Shown in pieces: positions 17,552 through 26,027 of a stretch of DNA of 52,967 bases; within the stretch, counting starts at the first letter, position 1, and each line of letters begins with the position of its first letter. Below the pieces are notes generated by a model that saw nothing but the letters and a program-made list of their open reading frames with translations, made no database searches and was not told the DNA's origin. The stretch is from Lachnospiraceae bacterium (lineage in GTDB: Bacteria > Bacillota > Clostridia > Lachnospirales > Lachnospiraceae). The stretch covers positions 1 to 52,967 of the forward strand of contig BLMC01000001.1 in assembly GCA_011959805.1 (NCBI GenBank), written 5' to 3'. The position numbers and the translations under genes were made by a program.

Positions 17552-18712
17552 ATGAAGCATTATGATAGGGCCTGGGCGGAGATTGATTTAGATGCGTTGC
17601 TCTTTAATATTGAAAGTATCTGCAATAAAATAAGGAAGAATACAAAAATTATTGCAGTGATAAAAACGGATGGTTATGGACATGGTGCAAAGCAAATTGC
17701 ACAGGTTCTTGAAGAAGAACAGCAAGTATGGGGATATGCGGTTGCGACTGCTGAGGAAGCATTTATTTTGCGAGATAGTAAGATACAAAAACCAATTTTG
17801 GCACTGGGGTATACATTTCCATATAGTTATGAGCGTTTTATCAAAGAAGATATACGTTCCACTGTATTTACGTTGGATACTGCCAAGGAATTGTCAGACA
17901 TTGCAGTAAAAAATAAGAAAAACTGCAAAATTCATATTAAAATAGATACAGGTATGACTCGAATTGGTATTAATCCAGATGCAGAAGGATTGGCGCTAAT
18001 CAGACAGATCTGTGCGCTTCCTAGTCTGGAGATAGAAGGTATTTTCACACATTTTGCAACAGCAGACGAGAGTGATAAGACCAAGACATATCATCAAATG
18101 CAACTTTTTCAGGAGTTTGCAGAACAGGTTGAACAGGAAATACAACAAAAGATTCCAATGAAGCATTGTTCTAATAGCGCAGGTATTGTAGAGCTACCAG
18201 AGGCAAATATGGATGCAGTGCGGGCTGGGATTATTTTGTATGGATTGTGGCCATCAGATATAGTGCAAGCGAATAATCGGATTCAATTAAAACCCATGTT
18301 CACTTTAAAATCAAGAGTTGTGTATGTTAAGACTGTTCCAAAAGGGCAGGAAATTAGTTATGGGGGCACTTATACAACAATGAGGGAGACAAAGGTTGCA
18401 ACAATTTGCATTGGCTACGGAGATGGATACCCTAGAAGCCTGTCCAATGTGGGGGTTGTACTTTTGCAAGGACAGCGAGTGCCGATTCTTGGACGCGTGT
18501 GTATGGATCAGTTTATGGTTGATGTCACAGATTTGAATTTGCCAGTGTGTGTTGGCGATATAGTGACTTTGATTGGAAAAGACGGCAGGGAATGTATTAC
18601 AATGGAAGAATTGGGAAAGCTTTCTGGTAGATTTAACTATGAGCTTGTATGTGATATTGGCAAGAGAATCCCACGGATTTACAAACAAAAGGACACTATA
18701 ATTTGCGAATAA
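17552..18712 (+). CDS. alr: Alanine racemase
   Basis: A pyridoxal-phosphate enzyme that makes D-alanine for peptidoglycan. 386 residues from ATG 17552 behind GAGGAGA; a GTG at 17531 is an unneeded extension. The PLP-binding lysine is Lys38 (AVIKTDGYGHGA) and the second catalytic residue is Tyr270 (EISYGGTYTT). CMDQFMVDVTD and the HFATADESDK loop are also family motifs. As in Bacillus, it lies just upstream of the EndoA toxin gene, but here no antitoxin gene lies between them. Confidence 0.97.
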   Translation: MKHYDRAWAEIDLDALLFNIESICNKIRKNTKIIAVIKTDGYGHGAKQIAQVLEEEQQVWGYAVATAEEAFILRDSKIQKPILALGYTFPYSYERFIKEDIRSTVFTLDTAKELSDIAVKNKKNCKIHIKIDTGMTRIGINPDAEGLALIRQICALPSLEIEGIFTHFATADESDKTKTYHQMQLFQEFAEQVEQEIQQKIPMKHCSNSAGIVELPEANMDAVRAGIILYGLWPSDIVQANNRIQLKPMFTLKSRVVYVKTVPKGQEISYGGTYTTMRETKVATICIGYGDGYPRSLSNVGVVLLQGQRVPILGRVCMDQFMVDVTDLNLPVCVGDIVTLIGKDGRECITMEELGKLSGRFNYELVCDIGKRIPRIYKQKDTIICE

Positions 18713-18779
18713 AAATAGATTTTTTCTTGTGCGCAAACTGTATAAAATTTTCACCAATGGAAAAAATAGTATTATTAAT

Positions 18780-18797
18780 AAACGACAAAAGTCGTTT
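18780..18797. terminator. Small hairpin between alr and endoA
   Basis: AAACGAC-AAAA-GTCGTTT is a perfect 7-bp stem with a tetraloop but no proper T tail. It may attenuate read-through from alr into the toxin gene. Confidence 0.35.
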
Positions 18798-18843
18798 CCT
18801 ATCAAATTGAGGATACTATTGTAACAGACAGAGGTGAAGGAAA

Positions 18844-19185
18844 ATGAAACGAGGAGATATTTATTATGCGGACTTAAGACCAGTGGTTGGTTCAGAACAA
18901 GGCGGAGTAAGACCAGTTTTGATTATACAAAATGATGTGGGAAACAAGCACAGTCCAACTGTGATTTGTGCGGCAATCACTTCTAAGATGAACAAGGCAA
19001 ATCTCCCCACACATATTGAACTGAACGCAGGAAATTACGATATGGTGAAAGACTCAGTAATATTACTGGAGCAGTTAAGAACTATCGATAAGAAACGTCT
19101 GAAGGATAAGGTGTGTCATTTGGATTCTCCAATTATGCAGAGAGTCAACAGGGCCTTACAAATCAGTCTTGAGCTTGATACATAA
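18844..19185 (+). CDS. ndoA: EndoA/MazF-type mRNA interferase toxin
   Basis: 113 residues, full length for the PemK/MazF family. It cuts mRNA at short sequence motifs. Family features are [31 protein letters not shown], of which RGDIYYADL and [10 protein letters not shown] are the core, then the TSK block and [13 protein letters not shown]. Start ATG 18844 follows GGTGAAGGA. The upstream gap of 131 bases can encode no more than about 17 residues, so the EndoAI/MazE antitoxin expected between alr and this gene is absent here. An antitoxin may be encoded elsewhere, or the toxin may be tamed. Confidence 0.95.
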   Translation: MKRGDIYYADLRPVVGSEQGGVRPVLIIQNDVGNKHSPTVICAAITSKMNKANLPTHIELNAGNYDMVKDSVILLEQLRTIDKKRLKDKVCHLDSPIMQRVNRALQISLELDT

Positions 19186-19228
19186 GGGCTTTGGATATTG
19201 ACGTTTTACAATAGTAATGTTATATTAG

Positions 19229-19293
19229 AAAGGTGTAGCCCGCAAAATTGCGGTTTACACCTTTGCTGTGCGCACAAATTTTGTGCAGAGGAA
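19229..19293. repeat. Double hairpin with family I-like tail
   Basis: AAAGGTGTA (19229-19237) pairs with TACACCTTT (19256-19264) and encloses CCGCA/TGCGG, giving a strong hairpin with a weak T tail, possibly the endoA terminator. It is followed by GCACAAATTTTGTGC (19272-19286) and AGAGGAAG. The TGCGCACA...TGCAGAGGAA order resembles the 5' end of family I repeats, so this may be a truncated copy. Confidence 0.5.
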
Positions 19294-19329
19294 GAAATGG
19301 AGGATTCCAAAGAATAAAGGAGAGAAGAG

Positions 19330-20703
19330 ATGGACGATGGAGGGGCTTCGGCCTGTAGTATGATATTATTTCTGTTTTTGCTTTTTATTGAAGCGATACT
19401 GACCGGATTTAACAAGGCAATCGGTCTTATGAATGAGAAGGAGATTGAGCGCAGAGCGCAAGAGGAAAACGACAAAAAATCGATTTTGCTTAGTCGCATT
19501 GTTGAGCGCGCTACTATCTATGTCAATTCAATTCAGATGATTACAACATTGATTGAGCTGGTGATGGGATATTTCTTCCTGTCAAGATGGGTAATTGGCC
19601 TTAGAACTGTTTTAGGGAAAATATCATTTTTTCAGGAATTCAATGAAACTTTGTTGAATTGGATGGCGCTGATTGCCGCGGCGATAATTTTAATGTATGT
19701 GCTTCTTACATTTGGAATTTTGCTGCCCAAAAAGATTGCGCAGAAATATCCAGATGCGTGGGCATATCGATTTATTCGTCAGATACAGTTTCTCAGAACA
19801 GCGCTTTACCCGCTAACTTGGATTATTGCAGTTTCTGCAAATGGTTTGCTATGGATATTTGGTTTGCGCAATACAGAAGAACAGACAGATGTCACAGAGG
19901 AAGAAATTATCTCGATGGTCAATGAAGGACATGAGCTTGGAGTTCTGGAAGCAGGCGAAGTGGAGATGATCACAAATATTTTTGAGTTTGGGGACAAAAA
20001 AGCAAATGACATTATGACACATAGAAATAATATCATGGCACTTGACAGCGCTACACCATTCAAGGATGCCTTAGGCTATATGTTGAAAGAAAGCAACAGC
20101 AGATATCCTGTTTTTGAGGAGAACTTGGATCATGTTATTGGTGTGCTATATTTAAAAGATGCAATGCGAATACATACTTTGAATGAGAGTCTGAATCAGC
20201 CAATTGGAATAGTGAAAGGGCTTTTGAGAGAGGCCGTGTTTGTGCCAGAAACGAAAAATATCGATGCTCTTTTTCGTAGTATGCAGTCACAAAAAAATCA
20301 GATGGTGATTGTTATGGATGAGTATGGGCAGACATCGGGACTTGTGACAATGGAAGATATCTTGGAAGAAATTGTGGGAAATATTATGGATGAGTACGAT
20401 CCAGAAGAAAATCATATTCAGAAAAAGGGTGAGAACGAATATGTGATTGAAGGAATGATGCGGCTTGAGGATTTGGAGAAACGGTTTGGAATTTCCTTTG
20501 GTGACACAGAATTTGATACACTTAATGGATATTTAATTTCTAAGTTAGACCGGATTCCCGACGAAGATGAGAATTCTGAAGTTGAGATTGAAGGATATCT
20601 CTTTAAAATAATCAAAGTGGAAAAAAATGTAATTCAGTCGGTACTTGTCACAAAATCACAAAAGGTGGAAGAGCACACTATAATAAAAGATAATACAGAA
20701 TAG
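19330..20703 (+). CDS. CNNM/CorC (HlyC) family membrane protein with CBS pair
   Basis: 457 residues. The N-terminal DUF21/CNNM domain has about four membrane segments (about 10-30, 75-95, 110-135 and 160-180). A CBS-domain pair follows (about 215-345; DIMTHRNNIMALDS and the DEYGQTSGLVTMEDILEEIVG block), then a C-terminal CorC_HlyC domain (about 360-445). CNNM relatives are linked to magnesium and other divalent-cation efflux; older annotation calls them hemolysin-like. AAAGGAGAGA precedes the ATG. It lies alone between endoA and yebC, so context does not refine the substrate. Confidence 0.9.
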   Translation: MDDGGASACSMILFLFLLFIEAILTGFNKAIGLMNEKEIERRAQEENDKKSILLSRIVERATIYVNSIQMITTLIELVMGYFFLSRWVIGLRTVLGKISFFQEFNETLLNWMALIAAAIILMYVLLTFGILLPKKIAQKYPDAWAYRFIRQIQFLRTALYPLTWIIAVSANGLLWIFGLRNTEEQTDVTEEEIISMVNEGHELGVLEAGEVEMITNIFEFGDKKANDIMTHRNNIMALDSATPFKDALGYMLKESNSRYPVFEENLDHVIGVLYLKDAMRIHTLNESLNQPIGIVKGLLREAVFVPETKNIDALFRSMQSQKNQMVIVMDEYGQTSGLVTMEDILEEIVGNIMDEYDPEENHIQKKGENEYVIEGMMRLEDLEKRFGISFGDTEFDTLNGYLISKLDRIPDEDENSEVEIEGYLFKIIKVEKNVIQSVLVTKSQKVEEHTIIKDNTE

Positions 20704-20811
20704 TAGTATATGGTTGTTGGAAGCATTCGTATAAAAATAGCAGTCGGATTAGAAATGATGACTGTTTGTGAAAATATAGAAAAGTGATAGAGATAAAGGA
20801 GAATTGAAAAC

Positions 20812-21540
20812 ATGTCAGGACATTCAAAATTTGCGAACATTAAACACAAAAAGGAAAAAAATGATGCGGCAAAGGGAAAAATTTTTACAATTATTGGACG
20901 AGAGATTGCAGTTGCAGTAAAGGAAGGTGGTCCAGACCCTTCCAATAATTTTAAGCTGGCGCAGGTCATTGCAAAAGCAAAGGCAAACAATATGCCAAAT
21001 GATACAATTGACCGCGGTATCAAGAAAGCAGCAGGTGATGGAAACGCAGTAAATTATGAGCATGTTACATATGAGGGATACGGTCCAAATGGAATTGCGA
21101 TTATCGTTGAGGCGCTGACAGACAATAAGAACAGAACGGCTGCAAATGTACGAAGTGCTTTTACTAAAGGAAATGGAAGCATTGGAACGCAGGGGTGTGT
21201 CTCTTTTATGTTTGATGAGAAGGGACAGATTATTATTGACAAAGAAGAATGTGAGATGAGTGCAGATGATTTGATGATGACTGCGCTTGACGCCGGTGCT
21301 GAGGACTTTTCAGAAGAAGAAGATAGCTTTGAGATTTTGACTGCACCGGAAGATTTTGATGCAGTTTATAAGGCATTGCAGGAGAATAAAATTGAGATGG
21401 CAAGTGCCGAGGTTACAATGATACCACAAAATTATGTTACACTCACGGATGAAAATGCGATTAAGAATCTAAACAGAACTTTAGATATGTTGGATGAAGA
21501 TGATGATGTGCAGGCAGTATATCACAATTGGGAAGAATAA
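20812..21540 (+). CDS. yebC: YebC/TACO1 family protein
   Basis: 242 residues, normal for the family. Diagnostic segments are the N-terminal SGHSKFANIKHKK, KANNMPNDTIDRGIKKA, YEGYGPNGIAI and DNKNRTAANVRSAF. Members have been described as transcriptional regulators, and more recently as factors that help ribosomes through difficult sequences such as prolines. AAAGGAGAA precedes the ATG. A strong terminator follows 20 bases after the stop, so the unit ends here. Confidence 0.97.
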   Translation: MSGHSKFANIKHKKEKNDAAKGKIFTIIGREIAVAVKEGGPDPSNNFKLAQVIAKAKANNMPNDTIDRGIKKAAGDGNAVNYEHVTYEGYGPNGIAIIVEALTDNKNRTAANVRSAFTKGNGSIGTQGCVSFMFDEKGQIIIDKEECEMSADDLMMTALDAGAEDFSEEEDSFEILTAPEDFDAVYKALQENKIEMASAEVTMIPQNYVTLTDENAIKNLNRTLDMLDEDDDVQAVYHNWEE

Positions 21541-21560
21541 ATAATATAAACAATATTTTA

Positions 21561-21589
21561 GAGCACTAGAAATATCTAGTGCTCTTTTT
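21561..21589 (+). terminator. yebC terminator
   Basis: GAGCACTAGA (21561-21570) pairs perfectly with TCTAGTGCTC (21575-21584) around AATA and is followed by TTTTT. Family I copy c begins two bases after the T run. Confidence 0.93.
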
Positions 21590-21590
21590 A

Positions 21591-21680
21591 TGCACACGAA
21601 CGTGGAGAGGAAATAAACAGCAAATGCTACTCACGTCCGGCGCGTGAGTAGGGGAAAGATAAACTTTCCCCTACTCGATT
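21591..21680 (+). repeat. Family I structured repeat, copy c
   Basis: A 90-bp copy. Outer stem ACGTG (21600-21604) / CACGT (21632-21636), inner AGC/GCT, and a perfect 13-bp 3' hairpin GAGTAGGGGAAAG/CTTTCCCCTACTC. The conserved AGAGGAAATA is present. It is in direct tandem with copy d. Confidence 0.85.
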
Positions 21681-21766
21681 GCACAGACTCGTGCAGAGGA
21701 AATAAGCCGCTAAGGCGGCGCACAGGTCGCGTGTAAGTAGGGGGAAGGAACTTTCGCTACTCGATT
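21681..21766 (+). repeat. Family I structured repeat, copy d (tandem)
   Basis: An 86-bp copy. Outer helix GAC-GTGC (21686-21694) / GCAC-GTC (21720-21728) with an internal loop; inner hairpin GCCGC-TAAG-GCGGC; 3' hairpin AGTAG/CTACT. A truncated third unit (TGTACACGAGTG) starts at 21770. The rest of 21767-21961 holds a -10 TATAAT with extended TG (21838-21846) that probably serves the thioesterase gene. Confidence 0.8.
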
Positions 21767-21961
21767 TATGTACACGAGTGTTTATTCGCTTTTTGATTAA
21801 ATATTTTGTGTATTTTATATATTTTTTGGCAGTTTTGTGCTATAATACTGATTGGAATTAATGAATTGTTTAGAAGTTACTGTAAAATTGTGTTATTGGA
21901 CGAAAAATAAGCAATATTATCAGTACGATTTATGTTGTTAAAAAGGGGAAAGATTCAAAAG

Positions 21962-22387
21962 ATGAATACAAAAAATAAGATTCAACCATACATACACCAT
22001 GCAAAATATTATGAGACAGATCAGATGGGTATTATTCATCATTCTAACTATATTCGTTGGATGGAAGATGCAAGAATGGATGCCATGAGTCAATTTGGAA
22101 TATCATACAATAATATGGAAAAAAACGGTATTATTAGTCCAGTTGTCTCGGTATCTTGTCAGTATAAAAGCATGGTGCATTTTGATGATACAATATTGAT
22201 TCAGGTAAGCGTCACAAAATATAATGGAGTTCGGCTGGACTTAGCATATGAGATAACTGACAAAAACACTGGGGAACTACGCACGAAAGGGACAAGTACC
22301 CATTGTTTCCTGGACAGAGTAGGACGAGTTATTTCGTTAAAACGGGATTATCCTGAAATTGATCAACGATTTCGACAGATGTTATAA
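21962..22387 (+). CDS. Acyl-CoA thioesterase (YbgC/FadM 4HBT hotdog family)
   Basis: 141 residues from ATG 21962, chosen because GGGGAAAG lies about ten bases upstream; an in-frame ATG at 21932 has no such site. The hotdog-fold active-site region reads YYETDQMGIIHHSNYIRW, with the aspartate typical of 4-hydroxybenzoyl-CoA-thioesterase-like enzymes. It probably cleaves short- or medium-chain acyl-CoA; the substrate is unknown. It is preceded by its own extended -10 promoter and followed 64 bases later by the SWIM gene. Confidence 0.9.
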   Translation: MNTKNKIQPYIHHAKYYETDQMGIIHHSNYIRWMEDARMDAMSQFGISYNNMEKNGIISPVVSVSCQYKSMVHFDDTILIQVSVTKYNGVRLDLAYEITDKNTGELRTKGTSTHCFLDRVGRVISLKRDYPEIDQRFRQML

Positions 22388-22451
22388 TAAAAAGAATTCT
22401 TATAAGATTTTTATTAAAAAATAATAATATTATAGAAAGGAATGAAATTAC

Positions 22452-23921
22452 ATGAGAGAGGTAAATGAACAACAAATTTTAGCGCTGGCACCAAATGCGG
22501 CAGCAGCCTCAAACGGTAAGAAGATTTCACAAAAGGGTGGATTTGTTAAGCTTGAACGGTCAGAGGATGACACATTTTATATGGGTGAGTGTAGTGGCAG
22601 TGGCAAAAGTAACTACATTACATCAGCGGACTACATAGACGAGAACAATCCAGTATATCGCTGTTCTTGCCCAAGCAGGCAGTTTCCTTGCAAGCATAGT
22701 TTGGCATTGATGTATGAGATGTTGGCAAAAAAGGAGTTTGGCATTTGTGAAATTCCAGAGGATATCCAGAAAAAGCGTGAAAAAAAGCAGGCGAAGGCAA
22801 ATGAAGTAGCAAAACCAGAGAGCGAGATGACTGAGGAGGAAAAGAAGAAGGCAGAAAAGAAAAAAGCGTCCGCTGCAAAAACTGCGAAAAATGCAAGAGT
22901 GAAAAAAATAAAGACACAGCTTGAAGGGCTGGATTTGGTTGAAAAAGTTGTTATGGAATTAATGTCTGCGGGACTAGGAACGATTGGAGGAGCTTCTATT
23001 AAAACCTATCAGGAGCTTGCAAAGCAAATGGGCGATTATTATCTTCCAGGTCCACAGAGACTATGTAGCCAGTTGTTAATTGAAATTGCAGAATTTCAAA
23101 AAGACCAGGATGAGTCTCATTACGACGCGGCAATCAGTGTGCTAGAAAAGCTTTGGAGCTTAATTAAAAAGTCACGTCAGTACCTAAATGAGAAAATTGA
23201 GAATGATGATGTGACACTGGAAGACACTGTTTTGTATGAGGAACTTGGCGGCATCTGGAAACTGTCAGAGCTAGAGGAGCTGGGCAAGAATAAAAAGGAT
23301 GCAAGTCTGATGCAACTTTCATTCTGGGTGATTTACGACGAGGCACGAAAAGAGTATATTGATACAGGTTGCTGGGCGGATTTGGACACAGGCGAAATTT
23401 ATATGAATTATAATTATCGGCCTATAAAATCGTTGAAGTATGTTAAGCAGGAGGACAGCGTTTTTGGGGTGGCAAAAGTGCCAAGTGCAGTGTTTTATCC
23501 AGGGGATGGAAATGTTAGAGTTCGATGGGATAATGCTCAGATTCGCCCATATGAACAGACAGATTATGAGGCAATATTTGAACATGCAGTGACTTCTGTC
23601 AAACAGGAAGCCAAGGCTGTCAAGAATTTTCTGAAAAATGCAATGACACAGCCATGGATGATTAAGTTAATCTCATTTAATAAAATTGGAAAAATTGGCG
23701 AGGATTATGTGTTGGCAGACAAAAATAACGACACAATTCTTTTAGGAGACATGCAAAATATGGAGGAGACCGTTGTGCGACTTTCAATGTTGCCAAATGC
23801 CTCTTTGCTTGAAAATCAGGTTCTTTTGGGTGCGTTTTATTATAATCAAGAAAACCGTAGACTTATGGTACAGCCGCTTAGTATTATCACACAAGATGCG
23901 GTGGTACGATTGTTATATTAA
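22452..23921 (+). CDS. SWIM zinc-finger protein (first gene of the MoxR-vWA cluster)
   Basis: 489 residues. The SWIM zinc finger is complete: Cys71-x-Cys73, then Cys80-x-His82 (CSCPSRQFPCKH). SWIM fingers bind DNA or proteins. Residues about 113-155 are a Lys/Ala/Glu-rich helix (EEEKKKAEKKKAS), followed by an all-helical region and a beta-rich C-terminal half with no recognised catalytic motif. AAAGGA precedes the ATG. It heads a same-strand run with two helical-repeat proteins, a MoxR ATPase, a GxxH protein and a vWA protein. The E. coli yehL-yehM-yehP-yehQ cluster, as I recall it, also combines AAA+, large unknown, vWA and SWIM proteins. Confidence 0.88.
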   Translation: MREVNEQQILALAPNAAAASNGKKISQKGGFVKLERSEDDTFYMGECSGSGKSNYITSADYIDENNPVYRCSCPSRQFPCKHSLALMYEMLAKKEFGICEIPEDIQKKREKKQAKANEVAKPESEMTEEEKKKAEKKKASAAKTAKNARVKKIKTQLEGLDLVEKVVMELMSAGLGTIGGASIKTYQELAKQMGDYYLPGPQRLCSQLLIEIAEFQKDQDESHYDAAISVLEKLWSLIKKSRQYLNEKIENDDVTLEDTVLYEELGGIWKLSELEELGKNKKDASLMQLSFWVIYDEARKEYIDTGCWADLDTGEIYMNYNYRPIKSLKYVKQEDSVFGVAKVPSAVFYPGDGNVRVRWDNAQIRPYEQTDYEAIFEHAVTSVKQEAKAVKNFLKNAMTQPWMIKLISFNKIGKIGEDYVLADKNNDTILLGDMQNMEETVVRLSMLPNASLLENQVLLGAFYYNQENRRLMVQPLSIITQDAVVRLLY

Positions 23922-23962
23922 AAGGCAAAAAAATTAAAGTATGGAAACCTTTAAGGATAAAC

Positions 23963-24016
23963 ATGAAAGGCCAAGAAGATTTTGACATAGGCAGTTGCCT
24001 AAAGAGTACACAATAG
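23963..24016 (+). other. Possible 17-codon leader ORF and palindrome
   Basis: ATG 23963 has AAGGA five bases upstream and opens 17 codons (MKGQEDFDIGSCLKSTQ) that end 18 bases before the next gene. Inside it a TTGACA (23982-23987) is followed at once by the 14-base palindrome TAGGCAGTTGCCTA (23988-24001), which could be an operator. No good -10 box is seen. Confidence 0.3.
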
Positions 24017-24034
24017 AAAGTAGGAGGGAGAAAA

Positions 24035-26005
24035 ATGGATACAACACCGATTTATGAGCTGCGGGCACGCTTGCGCGCAGCAGGGATTGCAGGAACAAGC
24101 TTGTTGTCGGAAGATTTCCGATTAAAACGTGCCTATGAGGCATTTAAACCACTTGAGACAGCTTCGCCGGTCTTTGCTAAATTGGGACAGCTGACAACAC
24201 AACTGTTAGCGCCAGACTGTCCCAATTTGCAGGGAGCGTTATTGGATACAATGACGCTGGTAGACGCTGTGATTTGCACGCTAGGAACAGTGGATATAAA
24301 AGGGGAAGTTGCAGCTCTTGACATTGTTGACATAGAGAAGAACATAGGCAGCATTATTGTCAATGCGCCATACTCCACGTTAAAAGAACTTTTGGAAGCA
24401 CTGACAACATCCGGCAGTGGTCACCATGCTTATGTGTGTGATGTGCGTGAAAACCATCCAGAATTGTTTCGCGATTATCGTGTGCGATATGCGTTGGTGC
24501 AAGCGTTGGGTGCTCCTTATGCAGAGCTTGCCAATGAAGTGAAACAATGGATGAAAGAAGATCAGGACAAGACGATATTGCCGCTTTTGTACAGGGATTT
24601 TGACCCCAAAGGGAAAAAGGAAATGATGCGTCGTGTGATAGTGATTGATGCTATTGCAGGAGCAGAAGCAAATGATTTTTATCTTGAGATGCTTGAAGAT
24701 GCGCAGAAGGATATTCGCTTGGCGCTGCTCAATGCACTGCGTCATAACTTGGATAATGTCACATTGCTTTTGGATTTGGCAAAGAAGGAAAAGGGGAAAA
24801 ACAAAGATAAAGTCTTAGAGCTGCTCGCGGAGATGGAGGAGGCAAAAGCATGTGATTTCTATAAAGAAATGATGAAGAAAAGACCAGAAAATGCGTTACA
24901 AAATCTGAGAAATACAACAACAAAGTGGTCTGCGGAACTGGTTGCTACATACTGTAATGAAGTGCTTGTACAAATTGATGCATTAGACAAGACAACATCA
25001 GATGAAAAGAAATTCGAAGTGTCTGAGAGACTGCAAAAGGTAATTCGCGCATTGTTTGGAAAGGGAGGGACTGTAATCTGTGAATGTTATCGCAGTCTGC
25101 TCGCACGAAAAGATAAAATTAACCCTCTATTTCGAGAAACATGGAAAGTTGACAAAAAAAATAATTATACAGACATACTGCGATATGGGGTGCTTGACAT
25201 TACAGAGGAGTCTCTTAGCAGTCCATTTGCTGCAAGTGCTAGAAAAATTGAAATTGCGTTAGGAAAGATTTTGCATCATTCTCTATTTGTCAATCCAGAT
25301 ACCGCATTGCAGGAACTTGCATTGGAATTGTATACAGGAAATGTAAACTTTTTGCCAGCGGCTGTCACAACAAAATTAATTCGGAATGAAGAATGTACAC
25401 AGTGGCTTGTAATGTCTGTGCCAGAACAATCTAAAGAACATATGAACGCAGTGCTAGAAGCAGCTGCTTATATTAAATGGGATCAAAGACAAGAAGGGTA
25501 TCAGTTTGTTGGTGATTATATAGACACTTATGCAGACAGCTATGAATATGAGCATTACAATCCGCTCAAAACTGTAGAAGTACCAATTTCATTGACGCAT
25601 GCAAAAGAGATAATGGATTGGTTAAAACGATATAGAACAAAAGCGGCGGATGATATTTTAGGAAAATGGGTTGCGTTAAACGATAAAGAACAATGTCAGG
25701 AGATGGGAGAATATTTTTATAAAAGGGCATTGGTTTCTCCTGACAATCACAGTGATATTTATTATATGAAGAAGTGTGGCTGGACAGTATGTAAAGGGCT
25801 GGGAGTAAAATATATAAAGAACAATCCAAATGTTACAGCGTGGTCTTTATACTACTGGTTATCGGATTTGTCAGAGGATAAAGCGGCTGTTATGGAAGAA
25901 GCAAAAGCAATCTGTGATAAGATAAAAAGTGGTGAGATTAAAATGAAAAGTTCTAAGCTACAGGACTTTGAAAAATATATGGATAACTGGTATGAGAGAT
26001 CCTAA
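24035..26005 (+). CDS. Helical-repeat (HEAT-like) protein, paralogue 1
   Basis: 656 residues, mostly predicted helix with repeated helical pairs such as DYRVRYALVQALG, EMMRRVIVIDAIAG and DIRLALLNALRH, suggesting a HEAT-like solenoid scaffold. There is no signal peptide, membrane segment or catalytic motif. The N terminus (MDTTPIYELRARLR) is nearly shared with the next gene; identity falls towards the C terminus. GGAGGG precedes the ATG. I cannot assign a named family with certainty; DUF5691-type proteins in similar clusters are a possibility to test. A scaffold or substrate-recruiting role for the AAA+/vWA machine is inference. Confidence 0.8.
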   Translation: MDTTPIYELRARLRAAGIAGTSLLSEDFRLKRAYEAFKPLETASPVFAKLGQLTTQLLAPDCPNLQGALLDTMTLVDAVICTLGTVDIKGEVAALDIVDIEKNIGSIIVNAPYSTLKELLEALTTSGSGHHAYVCDVRENHPELFRDYRVRYALVQALGAPYAELANEVKQWMKEDQDKTILPLLYRDFDPKGKKEMMRRVIVIDAIAGAEANDFYLEMLEDAQKDIRLALLNALRHNLDNVTLLLDLAKKEKGKNKDKVLELLAEMEEAKACDFYKEMMKKRPENALQNLRNTTTKWSAELVATYCNEVLVQIDALDKTTSDEKKFEVSERLQKVIRALFGKGGTVICECYRSLLARKDKINPLFRETWKVDKKNNYTDILRYGVLDITEESLSSPFAASARKIEIALGKILHHSLFVNPDTALQELALELYTGNVNFLPAAVTTKLIRNEECTQWLVMSVPEQSKEHMNAVLEAAAYIKWDQRQEGYQFVGDYIDTYADSYEYEHYNPLKTVEVPISLTHAKEIMDWLKRYRTKAADDILGKWVALNDKEQCQEMGEYFYKRALVSPDNHSDIYYMKKCGWTVCKGLGVKYIKNNPNVTAWSLYYWLSDLSEDKAAVMEEAKAICDKIKSGEIKMKSSKLQDFEKYMDNWYERS

Positions 26006-26027
26006 AATCAAATAAAGAGGTAGTATA

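Noticed and set aside
18824..18843. Antitoxin gene before ndoA
   Set aside because: Only about 17 codons fit between the flanking genes, and the product has no antitoxin features.
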